Assembly (NCBI GenBank): GCA_016124455.1 | Contig: WGNQ01000016.1 | Coordinates: 107,818 to 171,817, forward strand | Source of the DNA: Sideroxydans sp. | GTDB taxonomy: Bacteria > Pseudomonadota > Gammaproteobacteria > Burkholderiales > Gallionellaceae | Length of the DNA stretch: 64,000 nt | Direction of reading: 5' to 3' | In this document: in pieces, positions 9,163 to 16,828 of the stretch | Layout: each line of letters opens with the position of its first letter | Position numbering within the stretch: position 1 is the stretch's first letter | The notes under the pieces: generated by a model | The model's input: only the letters and a program-made list of their open reading frames with translations | Database searches by the model: none | What the model was told of the DNA's origin: nothing | Position numbers and translations under genes: made by a program

Positions 9163-10938
9163 TTACCTGATTTTGACCTTGACCAGCTCTTCGCCGTCCG
9201 GGTCGGTGACGTGCACCGCGCAGGCGATGCACGGGTCAAAGCTGTGGATGGTGCGCAGGATTTCGATGGGCTGCATCGGATCGTGCAGCTGATGACCCTT
9301 CAGCGCGGCTTCGTAGGGGCCCTCCTGTCCTTGCGCGTCGCGTGGCCCGGCATTCCAGGTACTCGGCACCACCGCCTGGTAGTTGTCGATCTTGCCGTTC
9401 TTGATCACGATCCAGTGTGCCAGTGCGCCGCGCGGCGCCTCCATGAAACCCGCCCCCTTTGCCGTGGCCGGCCAGCTGGAGGGATCCCACAGCCGGTCGT
9501 TGTGGGTTTTCACGTCGCCGGCCTTGATATTGGCGATCAGGTTGTCGTACCAGCCCTGCATCGCATCGGCGATCACCTTGGTTTCCAGCGTGCGTGCCGC
9601 CGTCCTGCCCAGCGTGGAATACAGTGCGGTCACCGGCACATCGAGTTTGTGCAGCGTCATGTTCACCAGTTCCCTGGTCTGCGCATGCCCTTTTGCATAC
9701 AGCATCAGCACGCGTGCCAGCGGCCCGACTTCCATCGGCTTGCCCTGCCAGCGCGGCGACTTGAGCCAGGAATACGAAGCATCGGTATCAAGGTTGGCAT
9801 AGGGCGGCTTGGGGCCGGTGTAGTGCAGCTCGGTCTCGCCCTGGTATGGATGCAGGCCTTTGTCCTTTCCCATGCTGTAGTCGTACCACGAATGCGAGAC
9901 GAATTCCTGGATTTCGTTTTCGGCATTGAGGTCCACCGGATGGATGGTGGACAAGTCGCGATTGAGGATGGCGCCGGAGGGGATCAGGTAGCTGGCCGGG
10001 TCGCTCATGCCTTTTTCCGGGAAGTCGCCGTAGGTCATGAAATTGCCGATGCCCTCGCCCTGCGCCGCCCAGTCCTTGTAAAAGCCGGCAATGGCCAGCG
10101 TATCCGGCACATACACCTGGTCGACGAAATCGCGCATCTGCCTGATGATGTCCTGCACCTTGGACAGGCCCACCATGTTGAGCGAGGTCGCGCCATCGCC
10201 GCCGCGGAAATGCGGGCTGCCGCTGCCATGCCCCTGATGTTCGGAATGGATGCTGATCGCGCACGGCACGCCGCCGACCACGAAATTCGGGTGCGGATTC
10301 TTGCCGCCGAAAATCGCATGCAGCTTGGCGACATCGCGCTGCCATGCGAGCGCGTCGAGGTAATGCGCCACCGCCATCAGGTTCGCTTCCGGCGGCAGTT
10401 TGTAAGCCGGATGCCCCCAGTAACCATTGGCAAAAATACCGAGCTGGCCGCCCTCGACAAAGGTTTTCACGCGCTTCTGCACATCGGCGAAATAGCCAGG
10501 CGAAGACTTCGGATAGGACGGGCTGACCATTTGTGCCAATTCCGAGGTCGCCTTGGGATCGGCCTTCAGCGCCGACACCACGTCCACCCAGTCCAGCGCG
10601 TGCAGGTGGTAGAAATGCATAACATGGTCGTGCACATATTGTGCGGCGATCATCAGGTTGCGGATCAGTTGCGCATTGGGCGGCACTTCGTATTTCAGCG
10701 CATCCTCCACGGCCCGTACCGAAGCGATGCCATGCACCAGCGTACATACGCCGCAGATGCGCTGGGCAAATGCCCAGGCGTCGCGCGGATCGCGGCCCCT
10801 GAGAATGATCTCGATACCGCGCACCATGGTGCCGGCACTGGAGGCGCGCGTAATGCGATTAGCGGCATCGGTTTCCGCCTCGATGCGCAAATGGCCTTCG
10901 ATGCGGGTAATCGGATCGACTACGATGGTTTGCGTCAT
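9163..10938 (-). CDS. hupL: [NiFe] uptake hydrogenase large subunit
   Basis: A 591-residue subunit holding the Ni-Fe(CN)2CO active site. The N-terminal signature is RICGVCTLVH (ligands C62 and C65) and the C-terminal one is DPCIACAVH (ligands C570 and C573). Cleavage after His576 would remove a 15-residue tail, as the HupD/HyaD protease does in group 1 enzymes; hupD lies in the same operon. It pairs with HupS encoded upstream and oxidises H2 at the periplasmic face, following the small subunit out by the Tat route since it has no signal of its own. The gene order S-isp1-isp2-x-L matches Isp-type (group 1e-like) hydrogenases as in Thiocapsa hyn. Confidence 0.97.
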   Translation of the reverse strand: MTQTIVVDPITRIEGHLRIEAETDAANRITRASSAGTMVRGIEIILRGRDPRDAWAFAQRICGVCTLVHGIASVRAVEDALKYEVPPNAQLIRNLMIAAQYVHDHVMHFYHLHALDWVDVVSALKADPKATSELAQMVSPSYPKSSPGYFADVQKRVKTFVEGGQLGIFANGYWGHPAYKLPPEANLMAVAHYLDALAWQRDVAKLHAIFGGKNPHPNFVVGGVPCAISIHSEHQGHGSGSPHFRGGDGATSLNMVGLSKVQDIIRQMRDFVDQVYVPDTLAIAGFYKDWAAQGEGIGNFMTYGDFPEKGMSDPASYLIPSGAILNRDLSTIHPVDLNAENEIQEFVSHSWYDYSMGKDKGLHPYQGETELHYTGPKPPYANLDTDASYSWLKSPRWQGKPMEVGPLARVLMLYAKGHAQTRELVNMTLHKLDVPVTALYSTLGRTAARTLETKVIADAMQGWYDNLIANIKAGDVKTHNDRLWDPSSWPATAKGAGFMEAPRGALAHWIVIKNGKIDNYQAVVPSTWNAGPRDAQGQEGPYEAALKGHQLHDPMQPIEILRTIHSFDPCIACAVHVTDPDGEELVKVKIR

Positions 10939-10948
10939 GTCGTGTTCC

Positions 10949-11401
10949 TCAAATGTTCAAGAATTCCGCGAGCATGCGGTATTGCGCCGCCGCCTCGGTA
11001 TTGTCGGTACCGTTGCCGGTGGCGATGCGCTCGCAAGTACGCGCCATGCGTGCGTGCATGGCGGCATCCCATGCCGGGTTGCCGCCCGGCTCGGCGGGCT
11101 TGAGGCAGGCCAGCGCCGCCTGCGCCACAAAGTGGCCGGCCTGGCTGCTCCAGTCGCACTCGTGGCCGCACTGGGTAAAACTGTCCACGCTGGCTTTTTT
11201 CGCCGACTGAAGCGCGGCGGCCAGCTCATCCTCGGTCATGTCTGTGCGCCTGGCCGAATTGATCGCACTCTTCACCCTGGCATCCTGGCTCAGCGTCAGC
11301 ACATTTTCGGCAAAACGTGCCGCAATCAGGCGCTGTCCGGCACGGGAAAGATCGCCCAACGCCGTCTTGAAATCATTGTCGTTATCGATGGCCATCGTCA
11401 T
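10949..11401 (-). CDS. Uncharacterised Cys/His protein between isp2 and hupL
   Basis: A 150-residue, mostly helical soluble protein of unrecognised family. It has a compact Cys/His centre, C78-x-H80-x-C82, with H90, C99 and C123 further on, which could bind a metal or FeS cluster (inference). It overlaps the isp2 stop by ATGA and sits 10 bp before hupL, so it is translated with the hydrogenase subunits. That position suggests a role in large-subunit assembly or as an extra electron-transfer partner. The ATG at 11395 has better spacing to AAGGAG than the ATG at 11401. I do not recognise a Pfam family. Confidence 0.8.
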   Translation of the reverse strand: MTMAIDNDNDFKTALGDLSRAGQRLIAARFAENVLTLSQDARVKSAINSARRTDMTEDELAAALQSAKKASVDSFTQCGHECDWSSQAGHFVAQAALACLKPAEPGGNPAWDAAMHARMARTCERIATGNGTDNTEAAAQYRMLAEFLNI

Positions 11402-12660
11402 TCTCCTTCAGTCAGGTGATCGGCGATCATCTCGGTCAGCCCCACCACCGGGATGTCCATCTGGTAATGCTCCAGCCCCTCTTCCAGCACGATGCGACAA
11501 TTGGCACAGGCGGTAACCAGGGTTTTGGCACCCGTTTCCTCAAGTTGCGCTTTCTTGACCTTGAACGCCTGCAGGCGCAACGGCTCGGCTTCTTCGATGG
11601 CGCTCACGCCGCCCCCGCCGCCGCAGCACCAGTTCATCTTGCCGTGATCGCCGGTTTCCACGTAGTTCTTCGCCACCATATTGAGCAGCTTGCGTGGCTG
11701 CTCCAGCACGCCGCCGCGTCGCACCAGCTGGCAGGGATCGTGGAAGGTAAGCAGCACGTCCTCGAAACCTGCGGTCTTGAGCAACCCTGCGTCGCGGAAA
11801 CCGTCCAGCACTTCCAGAATATGCAGCACTTCGAAAGTATAGGGACGCCCGATCAGGTTGGGCCCCTCCCAGCGCAGCGCGGTGTAGGCATGTCCACATT
11901 CCGGGCTGATCACGGTCTTGACCTTGAGTTTTTCGGCACCATCGACGATGCGCTGCACCAGCACTTTCGCAATGTCGGAAACACCGATCTGGATACCGCT
12001 ATTGGTGGCTTCGAATGCTTCCGAGCACAGCGTCCAGCGCTTACCGGCCTGCTTCATGATCTTGGCGACCGCAGCCAGGTATTCGGGGAAGTTGATGATT
12101 TCCATCGATGACATCAGCACCATGTATTCCGCGCCTTCCACATCCAGCGGAATCTCGATGCCCGTGTCTTCCTGCACATGTTTCATCTGCGCCTTTACCG
12201 CCGGCAGGCGCACCCCCATCGGGCTGCCGATTTCCACCGCCCGCCTGGATGCGCCGATCAACCCTTCCGGCGCATGGCCGGCAGCGGCCATGCCTTCGCG
12301 CAGCTTGCGCACCATGTAGACCAGATCGTTGCCCACCGGACACACCAGCGAACAACGGCCGCACATGGTGCAACTGTCATAGACCAGCGGCTTCCATTCA
12401 GCCAGCTCCTCGTCACGGACCGGCTTGGACAGCCTGAGCATTTTTCCCAGCCGACCGAGCAGGGTGTATTCCTGCCTGTATACGCGGCGCAGCGGCTCCA
12501 GCTTGTGGATAGGCGTGTATTTCGGGTCGCCGGTTTCGGTGTAGAACAGGCAGGCTTCGGCGCACAGGCCGCAATGCACGCAGCTGTTGAAGTAGCTGGC
12601 GATGGGCGCGTCGATGACTTCCTTGAGGACGCTGATTCCTTTTTCGAGCGAGGCTGTCAT
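11398..12660 (-). CDS. isp2: Isp2-type HdrD/DsrK-like iron-sulfur electron-transfer protein
   Basis: A 420-residue cytoplasmic protein. Two 4Fe-4S ferredoxin motifs are visible, CVHCGLCAEAC and CTMCGRCSLVC. Two cysteine-rich CCG-type domains follow, the first around SPECGHAY and the second ending in NWCCGGGGG, the family signature that binds an unusual FeS cluster in HdrB/HdrD and DsrK. In Isp-type hydrogenases Isp2 pairs with the cytochrome Isp1 and links HupSL to quinone or a sulfur-metabolism acceptor. Its start overlaps the isp1 stop (ATGA), and its own stop overlaps the next gene, indicating translational coupling. Confidence 0.92.
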   Translation of the reverse strand: MTASLEKGISVLKEVIDAPIASYFNSCVHCGLCAEACLFYTETGDPKYTPIHKLEPLRRVYRQEYTLLGRLGKMLRLSKPVRDEELAEWKPLVYDSCTMCGRCSLVCPVGNDLVYMVRKLREGMAAAGHAPEGLIGASRRAVEIGSPMGVRLPAVKAQMKHVQEDTGIEIPLDVEGAEYMVLMSSMEIINFPEYLAAVAKIMKQAGKRWTLCSEAFEATNSGIQIGVSDIAKVLVQRIVDGAEKLKVKTVISPECGHAYTALRWEGPNLIGRPYTFEVLHILEVLDGFRDAGLLKTAGFEDVLLTFHDPCQLVRRGGVLEQPRKLLNMVAKNYVETGDHGKMNWCCGGGGGVSAIEEAEPLRLQAFKVKKAQLEETGAKTLVTACANCRIVLEEGLEHYQMDIPVVGLTEMIADHLTEGE

Positions 12661-13316
12661 GACGATACTCCTTTGCGAGCATTCACATCGCCGTTATACC
12701 AGCGCGACCCCCACAGCGTGAACGCGTGGATGAGCTTGGTGAAAGGCAGGAAGACCAGCAGCAATTCGACGCTGAGGATATGCAGCGCCAGCATAGCGGT
12801 ATAGGGCAGCAGCAGATGCTTGGTGGCAAGATAACCGGTCAGCACCGGCAGAAAGGTCAACCCCCAGGCCGCATAGTCCTGAAAAGTAGAGAGGAAACGC
12901 TTGACCGGCTTGTTGATACGTTCCACCAGCACCAGCAGCATGGTCGCCAGCGTTACCACGGCCATGGCGTCGATGAACTGCGAGGGAAACCCCGGCCATG
13001 ACAGTCCGGTCAGGCTCTGGATCAGCTTGATATGGGGGGCAAACAGGAAAACCACGACCACCAGCCCGACATGAAATACATAGCCCGCCACATAGCTGAC
13101 TGCCGAGCGCTTGAACATGCCGGGCGGCGGCATGGAGCGCGTAAACATGGTGCGCAGTCCGGATGCGCCGGCGCGACGGCGGGGAGCGGAAAAATCCGGT
13201 TTGCGTCCCAGCGAATAGATCTCGAACAATCGCCACAGCGTACCCAGCACGAATATGCCGAGCGCGATATCCAGTCCGGTGCTGCGTACCCAGGTCAGAA
13301 ACAGGTCTTGATCCAT
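12657..13316 (-). CDS. isp1: Isp1-type cytochrome b membrane subunit (NarI-like)
   Basis: A 219-residue membrane protein with about five to six helices resembling the NarI/DsrM/HdrE gamma-subunit family. Histidines within helices (GYVFHVGLV and LALHILSVELL) are candidate haem ligands. It should anchor the hydrogenase and carry electrons from HupS to quinone or Isp2. The ATG at 13316 is preferred to longer in-frame starts because it has GGAGAAATG upstream and lies only 2 bp past the hupS stop. It lies between the small-subunit and isp2 genes, as in the Thiocapsa hynS-isp1-isp2-hynL arrangement. Confidence 0.9.
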   Translation of the reverse strand: MDQDLFLTWVRSTGLDIALGIFVLGTLWRLFEIYSLGRKPDFSAPRRRAGASGLRTMFTRSMPPPGMFKRSAVSYVAGYVFHVGLVVVVFLFAPHIKLIQSLTGLSWPGFPSQFIDAMAVVTLATMLLVLVERINKPVKRFLSTFQDYAAWGLTFLPVLTGYLATKHLLLPYTAMLALHILSVELLLVFLPFTKLIHAFTLWGSRWYNGDVNARKGVSS

Positions 13317-13317
13317 A

Positions 13318-14403
13318 TCATTTCTCCAGGTCCGCGATGGTGGTCGTTGTGTGCGCCGATTTGGCGGCATCCTTCTTGGCACGGTTGGCCACGGATACGG
13401 CAACACCGACTGCCGCGCCCACTACCGCTGCATCGGTAGCCAGTTCCAGCGGACTGGCCGGCATCGACAGCGCACTGTAGAAACTGCCGGCATCCCAGAA
13501 ATGCGGCTCGGAACAGCCGATGCAGCCATGCCCGGACTCGATCGGGAAACTGGTGCCGCCGTTCCATTTCGTGGTAGCGCAGGCATTGTGCGTGGTCGGC
13601 CCCTTGCAGCCGAGCTCAAACAGGCACCAGCCGTTGCGCGCGCCCTCATCGTCAAAACTTTTGGCAAACTTGCCCTGGTCGTAGAATGGCCGCCGGTAGC
13701 AACGGTCGTGGATGGATTCGCCGTAGAAGGATTTCGGGCGGCCCAGGTTATCCAGCTCCGGCAGTTCACCAAAGGTCAGGTAATGCGCGAGCACGCCGGT
13801 GATCACGACCGGGATCGGCGGACAGCCGGAGATGTTGACGATGGGTTTGTCGGTGATGATATCGGACACCGCCACCGCGCCGGTCGGGTTCGGCCTGGCG
13901 TTGGGAATGCCGCCGAATGCCGCGCAGGTGCCGACCGCAACGATGGCCGCCGCGCCTTTTGCCACCTCCTGCAGCAAGTCGAGGTTGGTGCGCCCGGCGA
14001 TGGTGGAATAGACGCCGCCGTCGTTCATCGGGATCGAACCGTCCACCAGCAGCAGGTATTTGCCATAGAATTCCTTCATCGCGTCTTCGCGCGATTTTTC
14101 CGCACCGAAGCCGGAAGCTGCCTGCAATGTGTGGTGGTAATCCAGCGAGATCATGTCGAAGATCATGTTCTCCAGCGTCGGCGTATGCGAACGGGTAAGC
14201 GACTCAGTGCAGCCGGTGCATTCCTGGAATGACAGCCAGATCACCGACGGCCGCATGGCTTTGACCAGCGCCTCGGCAATCGCGCTTGCCGCACCCGGCG
14301 GCAGCGCCATCATCGTCGCCACGGCAGTACAGAATTTGAGGAATGCGCGGCGACTGATGCCTTGCTGCGCAAGACGTTCGCCCAGGGTATCGTGTTCGTT
14401 CAT
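13318..14403 (-). CDS. hupS: [NiFe] uptake hydrogenase small subunit with Tat signal
   Basis: A 361-residue electron-transfer subunit. The N-terminus carries a twin-arginine export motif, SRRAFLKF, followed by a hydrophobic stretch. FeS cysteines appear in QECTGCTES, GTCAAFGG and SGCPPIP, and in the C-terminal set ELGCKG, NACATTKWNGG and GHGCIGCSEP, so all three clusters of a group 1 enzyme are plausible. A hydrophobic helix near the C-terminus (AAVVGAAVGVAVSVA) and a basic tail would anchor it in the membrane. The ATG at 14403 overlaps the upstream hupH-like stop (ATGA); in-frame codons further upstream belong to another gene. Confidence 0.96.
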   Translation of the reverse strand: MNEHDTLGERLAQQGISRRAFLKFCTAVATMMALPPGAASAIAEALVKAMRPSVIWLSFQECTGCTESLTRSHTPTLENMIFDMISLDYHHTLQAASGFGAEKSREDAMKEFYGKYLLLVDGSIPMNDGGVYSTIAGRTNLDLLQEVAKGAAAIVAVGTCAAFGGIPNARPNPTGAVAVSDIITDKPIVNISGCPPIPVVITGVLAHYLTFGELPELDNLGRPKSFYGESIHDRCYRRPFYDQGKFAKSFDDEGARNGWCLFELGCKGPTTHNACATTKWNGGTSFPIESGHGCIGCSEPHFWDAGSFYSALSMPASPLELATDAAVVGAAVGVAVSVANRAKKDAAKSAHTTTTIADLEK

Positions 14404-14816
14404 TGCTGCACCTCGTCGTTGAGTTGAGCGCGTAACAATTCCAGGCCGCCGGCTATATCTTCGGGCTGGCTCCTGATGATTGCGGGAATGTCGGTGATTT
14501 CCAGCATGTCGGCGACGATGTCGCCCTCGACGTTGTAATGCGTTACCCACCATACGCCGGGATAGCGCGTCTCGATCACTTCACTGGGGCCGATGGCTTC
14601 GATGTGCGCGGACACTTCGCCCTGCCCCAGCAGCTGGCGTAATTGCTCGTATTCGCCCGGCGCGAACGGCAGGCTGTTGAGATCGATGCTGCCGCTGGCA
14701 CCGTCGCGCGCCAGCGTTTCCAGATGTGCGGCGATTTCCGCAAGCAGTGCACGCAGGCTGCCGACGGAATATCCGGTTTCCGCTTCGACCCTGATGGAGA
14801 TATTGTGCAGACTCAT
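14400..14816 (-). CDS. hupH: HupH/HyaF C-terminal domain-like hydrogenase maturation protein
   Basis: A 138-residue protein matching the C-terminal conserved region of HupH/HyaF: a segment ETRYPGVWWV, then a GDIVADMLEI stretch, IPAI and QPEDI. Full-length HupH is about twice as long, so this is a single-domain form. Family members act in cofactor assembly or quality control of the small subunit's FeS clusters. The ATG at 14816 forms an ATGA overlap with hupD, and GAGG lies 10 bases upstream; an in-frame ATG at 14825 has almost no spacing. It precedes hupS directly. Confidence 0.82.
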   Translation of the reverse strand: MSLHNISIRVEAETGYSVGSLRALLAEIAAHLETLARDGASGSIDLNSLPFAPGEYEQLRQLLGQGEVSAHIEAIGPSEVIETRYPGVWWVTHYNVEGDIVADMLEITDIPAIIRSQPEDIAGGLELLRAQLNDEVQQ

Positions 14817-15292
14817 GCGTGCCATGCCTCGATGAGTTGCATTGCATGATCGCAGGCTTGCTGGATCGCGGCTGCGACGGAAGGGGATGGCGCCTCGCCC
14901 CAGTCGATGTCGTGCGGCTGGATACCGATCAGCGCACGCTTTTCCGGCAGGTGGTCGGCGAGTCGCGCGATCATCAGCAGGTCGATCAGGCTTACTTCGT
15001 GCACGCTGCGCTTGCGGTTGCCGCCGACAAAGGCATCCATCTCCGCGCCTTCAAATACCCGGGTGGTGCCGGGTTCGCCGTCGAGTTGCGCGGCATCGAT
15101 CACGATCAGCTGCCCGGCATCCTCGATTGCCCCTGCCAGCATGAAGCTCAGCGTGCCGCCGTCCATCAGCTCGATGTCATCCCGCCCTGCCATGCGTTGC
15201 GCCAGCATGTGTATCGCATGAACGCCCGCACCCTCGTCGCGCAACAGGGTGTTGCCGATGCCGAGAACCAGTGTCTTGCGGAAAGCACTCAT
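14813..15292 (-). CDS. hupD: Hydrogenase maturation endopeptidase
   Basis: A 159-residue HupD/HyaD/HybD-type protease. The N-terminal GIGNTLLRDEGAGVHAI contains the Glu that contacts nickel in HybD; MDGGTLSF and the DAAQLDG segment also match the family. It would cleave the 15-residue tail of HupL after nickel insertion. It is the first gene of the minus-strand hydrogenase operon, ahead of hupH-like and hupS. Leading with the protease is unusual, since hupD more often follows hupL. Confidence 0.93.
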   Translation of the reverse strand: MSAFRKTLVLGIGNTLLRDEGAGVHAIHMLAQRMAGRDDIELMDGGTLSFMLAGAIEDAGQLIVIDAAQLDGEPGTTRVFEGAEMDAFVGGNRKRSVHEVSLIDLLMIARLADHLPEKRALIGIQPHDIDWGEAPSPSVAAAIQQACDHAMQLIEAWHA

Positions 15293-15452
15293 AATTAATC
15301 AGTGATTTATTATTTTAATGAGCCGGCGACGGGCTCAATCTAGCACCATGATGTGCAAACTTCAACCGCATGCCTGACAAAATTTCCTGTCATACACTGC
15401 CGCCGCGAACAGGGGTAAACTAGGACATCCTCATTCCGGTGATATTTGCGCC
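15293..15452. promoter_or_regulatory. Divergent hup/hyp regulatory region with two inverted repeats
   Basis: This 160-bp region separates the hupD start (minus) from hypC (plus). Two inverted repeats are visible: TGAGCC-N7-GGCTCA at 15319-15337 and TGACA-N8-TGTCA at 15375-15392. The side near hupD is AT-rich. I could not place a convincing sigma-70 promoter or a correctly spaced sigma-54 -24/-12 element. The repeats are candidates for a shared regulator site or a leader hairpin. Confidence 0.45.
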
Positions 15453-15707
15453 ATGTGTCTGGGCATCCCCATGCAAATCGTCGCGATCGACGGCTACAAC
15501 GCGCGCTGCACCGCCAAGGGCGTGATGCGCGATGTCAGCCTGTTCCTGCTGCAGGACGAACCGCTCGCGGTAAATGATTACGTCATCGTGCATGTCGGCT
15601 ACGCCATCCAGAAAATGACCGAACAGGAAGCGCACTCGACCTGGGAACTGCTCGACGAGATGCTGGCGCTGGAAGCGGGTGAAGCTGACGCCGCGGAAAG
15701 TTCATGA
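15453..15707 (+). CDS. hypC: Hydrogenase assembly chaperone HypC/HupF
   Basis: An 84-residue protein of normal HypC length. It begins MCLGIPMQI, with the invariant Cys2 that holds the Fe(CN)2CO unit, and has the family GDYVIVH-like segment (NDYVIVHVGYAIQKM). HypC partners HypD in building the iron ligand set and then carries it to pre-HupL. It overlaps hypD by ATGA. It could be the HupF-type paralogue dedicated to HupL; the coupled hypD favours HypC. No clear ribosome site is visible. Confidence 0.93.
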   Translation: MCLGIPMQIVAIDGYNARCTAKGVMRDVSLFLLQDEPLAVNDYVIVHVGYAIQKMTEQEAHSTWELLDEMLALEAGEADAAESS

Positions 15708-16816
15708 CGCTCACGGCACAGGACTGGCTGGATAAAATCAGGGCACTGCCGCCCACCCGGCGCGTGCGCATCATGAACGTATGCGGCGGGCATGAGCGCT
15801 CCATCACCATGGCCGGCCTGCGCACCGCGCTGCCGGCCAACATCGAACTGATCCCCGGCCCCGGCTGCCCGGTATGCGTATGCCCCGAAGAGGACGTGTA
15901 TCAGGCGATGCAACTGGCGTTGCGCGCGAATGTCGTTCTCGTTGCGTTCGGCGACATGCTGCGCGTACCGGTAAACGTGGCCAAAGGCGAACCGCGCTCA
16001 CTGGAGCAGGCCAAGGCTGCCGGCGCCGATGTGCGCCCCATCGCCAGCCCGCGCGAGGCAGTCCTCATTGCACGGCAGCATCCGCAACGGCAGGTGGTAT
16101 TTTTCGCCGCAGGCTTCGAGACCACCACCGCGCCGGTAGCGGCAATGCTGCTGGAAGGCGTGCCGGAGAATCTGTTCGTGCTGCTGTCGGGACGGCTGAC
16201 CTGGCCTGCGGTGGCCATGCTGCTGGATTCGGACACCCCGGGCTTCGATGCACTGGTTGCGCCCGGCCACGTTGCCACCATAATGGGGCCGGAAGAATGG
16301 GCATTCGTGGTGGAAAAACACCATATGCCCGCAGCGGTGGCGGGCTTCACGCCGCTGTCGCTGCTGGCGGCCACCTATTCGGTGCTGCGCCAGCTGCTCG
16401 AAGGAGAGTGCTTCCTCGACAACTGCTATCCCGAAGTGGTGCGCCCCGGCGGCAATCGAACAGCGCAGGCACAACTCATGCAGGCGTTGCACATTGTCGA
16501 TGCTAACTGGCGCGGCATCGGCATCATCCCGGCTTCCGGCTATGCGCTCAACGCGCAGTTTGCCGCACACGATGCGCGCATCCGTTTTGCCGATTTCGAT
16601 ACCGCGGCACGCAAACATGCCGGGCAGATGCCGCCGGGCTGCGATTGCGCGCGCGTGGTGCTCGGCAGGATCTACCCCAACCAGTGCAAGCTGTATGGTG
16701 CGGCCTGCACACCGCGTACCCCGATTGGACCATGCATGGTCTCGGACGAAGGCGCCTGCCGCATCTGGTGGGCCGGCGGCATCCGGGAGCGTGCCACTGG
16801 CACGGTACCCCCCTGA
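15704..16816 (+). CDS. hypD: Hydrogenase cofactor assembly protein HypD
   Basis: A 370-residue protein, the usual HypD length. All signatures are present: NVCGGHE, GPGCPVCVCP, AGFETTTAP, DNCYPEVVRPGGNR and the C-terminal CDCARVVLGRIYPNQC cluster region that binds a 4Fe-4S centre. HypD with HypC is the scaffold on which cyanide ligands are attached to iron. Start and hypC stop overlap. It is followed 12 bp later by the ferredoxin-reductase fusion. The usual partners hypA, hypB, hypE and hypF are not in this window. Confidence 0.96.
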   Translation: MTLTAQDWLDKIRALPPTRRVRIMNVCGGHERSITMAGLRTALPANIELIPGPGCPVCVCPEEDVYQAMQLALRANVVLVAFGDMLRVPVNVAKGEPRSLEQAKAAGADVRPIASPREAVLIARQHPQRQVVFFAAGFETTTAPVAAMLLEGVPENLFVLLSGRLTWPAVAMLLDSDTPGFDALVAPGHVATIMGPEEWAFVVEKHHMPAAVAGFTPLSLLAATYSVLRQLLEGECFLDNCYPEVVRPGGNRTAQAQLMQALHIVDANWRGIGIIPASGYALNAQFAAHDARIRFADFDTAARKHAGQMPPGCDCARVVLGRIYPNQCKLYGAACTPRTPIGPCMVSDEGACRIWWAGGIRERATGTVPP

Positions 16817-16828
16817 GGTAACGATGCC

